Positions 6,043 through 6,948 of a stretch of 6,948 nt of DNA are shown here, one piece after another. How positions within the stretch are numbered: position 1 is the stretch's first letter; every line of letters starts with the position of its first letter. A program made the position numbers and the translations under genes. The notes under the pieces are model-generated. The model was not told the DNA's origin, ran no database searches, and was given only the letters and a program-made list of their open reading frames with translations. This DNA comes from Marinilabiliales bacterium (lineage in GTDB: Bacteria; Bacteroidota; Bacteroidia; Bacteroidales; F082): NCBI GenBank assembly GCA_002869465.1, contig PKSW01000107.1:1-6948 (forward strand), in the 5' to 3' direction.

Positions 6043-6851
6043 TTAATTCACTAATTCAATCTCGCCGGGCTTCCAGGTTTTATCGAACCAGGATTCAAGC
6101 GGGCCGTATAGCCTGAGCATGGTATACCAACCTTTTCCAGGGATAGTCTGTATCCAATTAGACTCTTTTCCCGGAGGCGGGGCCGGGCCGAAGTAGACAT
6201 CGACAGAGCCATCTTGGTTGACCAATATCCCCTTTCGCTGGTTGCCAGCACTGGGAAATTGTTGGTCTGTCTGCAACATCGAGCGGGTTTGTGGGTCGTA
6301 TACAATCACTGACCAGAAATCCTTCGCAGGAATGTTCGGCGGTAAGTGCAGGGTGTAGGTTTTTCCACCATCCAGATAATTCCCATCTGCATCGTGTTCT
6401 GTGTATGCGTATTGAGAACCTTTGCCGATCATTTTCAAAGACATTGCCGGGGTGACTCCCCAAGCGTTGTAATAGTATATTATCCGCGAATCGACATCCA
6501 GTACGCCACCTGGGGACATTTCTGGATCATTTCCCGCAAATCCTGCTTTCCACATACTACCAGGGTAAGGATAATTATTTTGGTCACGCGTATCAAAGAC
6601 TATGACCCGTGCTGTTGCATTTCCAACTGATGCCGCATCAGTGAGGATTTGTGTCATCCGAGCGTCGGGTTCAAAGGGTTTGTCTTTTCTAATCCCTATA
6701 GCAGCGAGCAGGCCTCTTGTTTCTGGGTCAATGGCTTCGAGTGGTTCTTCGTGAACAACCTCTGCGATTTGATTAAAGAAAGTGAAATCATTGTTCATCT
6801 GTGTATTGTAGCTCTTACCGGAAGCATTCACAAAGTTCATAGCAGGGGGAT
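6043..6851 (-). pseudogene. 5'-truncated DUF1254/DUF1214 gene (copy C)
   Basis: This is the C-terminal part of a protein close to copy A. It has PPAMNFVN, then EEPLEAIDPETRGLLAAIGI, VGNATARV, GVLDVDSRIIYYY, WGVTPAMSLKMIGKGSQYAY, the DUF1214 core LHLPPNIPAKDFWSVIVYDP and DPQTRSMLQTDQQ, and the ending WFDKTWKPGEIELVN. Alignment to copy A holds from its end up to about position 6851, which corresponds to residue 247 of A. The signal peptide and most of DUF1254 are missing. Upstream of that point the frame stays open to the window edge, but the codons are the antisense of an IS630 transposase N-terminus and should not be counted as part of this protein. Without its own start the fragment is probably not translated as a functional lipoprotein. 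It heads the minus-strand cluster, 18 bases before copy B, so the break may also have cost copies B and A their original promoter. Confidence 0.82.
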
Positions 6852-6948
6852 ATGAAGCCATATTCAATGGATTTGCGGGTTCGCGTGCTTGCCGATGCGG
6901 ATGCTGGCCTGGCAACGAAGCAACTTGCCGAGAAGTACTCGGTATCTC
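6852..6948 (+). CDS. IS630-family transposase, N-terminus only
   Basis: The plus strand from the ATG at 6852 reads MKPYSMDLRVRVLADADAG, then LATKQLAEKYSVS, 32 codons to the window edge. (K)PYS.DLR.RV......G......A.KY.VS is the start of the helix-turn-helix DNA-binding domain of IS630-family transposases; the DDE catalytic domain would lie outside the window. The segment is richer in GC than its surroundings. IS630 elements insert at TA, and a TA sits exactly at the junction (6851-6852). The terminal inverted repeat and leader normally found before such a start codon are absent: the DUF1254 homology of copy C ends immediately before the ATG. The element is therefore truncated at this end, or the junction is an assembly artefact. 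It lies antisense to copy C. Confidence 0.8.
   Translation, partial: MKPYSMDLRVRVLADADAGLATKQLAEKYSVS

Noticed and set aside
6852..6948. In-frame upstream extension of copy C (reads NPLNMAS, resembling YPLVDLS of copy A)
   Set aside because: The P-L match is short. The same bases encode a far better IS630 transposase N-terminus on the other strand, and the remaining upstream codons match nothing in the family.
1..6948. CRISPR array or restriction/defence module
   Set aside because: No regularly spaced repeats and no Cas, toxin, nuclease or methyltransferase motifs are visible in any frame.

Overview
The window reads as a piece of a Bacteroidota (Bacteroidetes) genome, probably a metagenome or environmental contig. 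The evidence is the Bacteroidota-type -7 promoter elements (TAnnTTTG), a tRNA gene with no encoded CCA, a relic of a type IX secretion C-terminal sorting signal, lipoproteins with loose lipoboxes, and an HTH_17/rolling-circle Rep gene pair like those on small Bacteroidota mobile elements. The genus cannot be told from this sequence.

Layout. Positions 1-45 (minus) hold the start of a probable RNA 2',3'-cyclic phosphodiesterase gene (thpR/ligT type). It is transcribed away from a tRNA-Ala(GGC) gene at 107-180, and the two share a short divergent promoter region with an almost symmetrical pair of -7 boxes. A hairpin terminator follows the tRNA. From about 230 to 2826 the sequence becomes visibly AT-rich and carries three plus-strand genes: an unrecognised 288-residue protein, a small HTH_17 (excisionase/MerR-like) DNA-binding protein, and a HUH-type rolling-circle replication initiator with a CxxxxCxxC zinc motif. 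The last two are tightly coupled (4-base gap, strong Shine-Dalgarno). This looks like a small integrated replicon parked beside a tRNA gene. No integrase, relaxase or clear right attachment site is visible, so it is either a relic or depends on functions supplied elsewhere.

Three bases after the rep stop codon, on the other strand, lies an orphan fragment (about 28 codons) of a T9SS C-terminal sorting domain. Its parent gene is gone. This marks a recombination scar between the mobile segment and what follows.

From 2938 to the right edge the minus strand carries a cluster of three DUF1254/DUF1214 proteins of unknown function. Transcription runs right to left: a truncated copy (6043 to about 6851), a divergent lipoprotein copy (4594-6024), and a full-length lipoprotein copy (2938-4482). 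The two outer copies are close paralogues and the middle one belongs to a different subgroup. The first copy loses its homology at about 6851, where the plus strand abruptly encodes the N-terminus of an IS630-family transposase that runs off the window. The IS terminus expected before the start codon is missing, so this is a truncated insertion or an assembly junction.

The parts most worth a second look are the integrase-less three-gene replicon with its unrecognised protein and TAACCCGT repeats, the orphan T9SS tail, and the IS630/DUF1254 junction.
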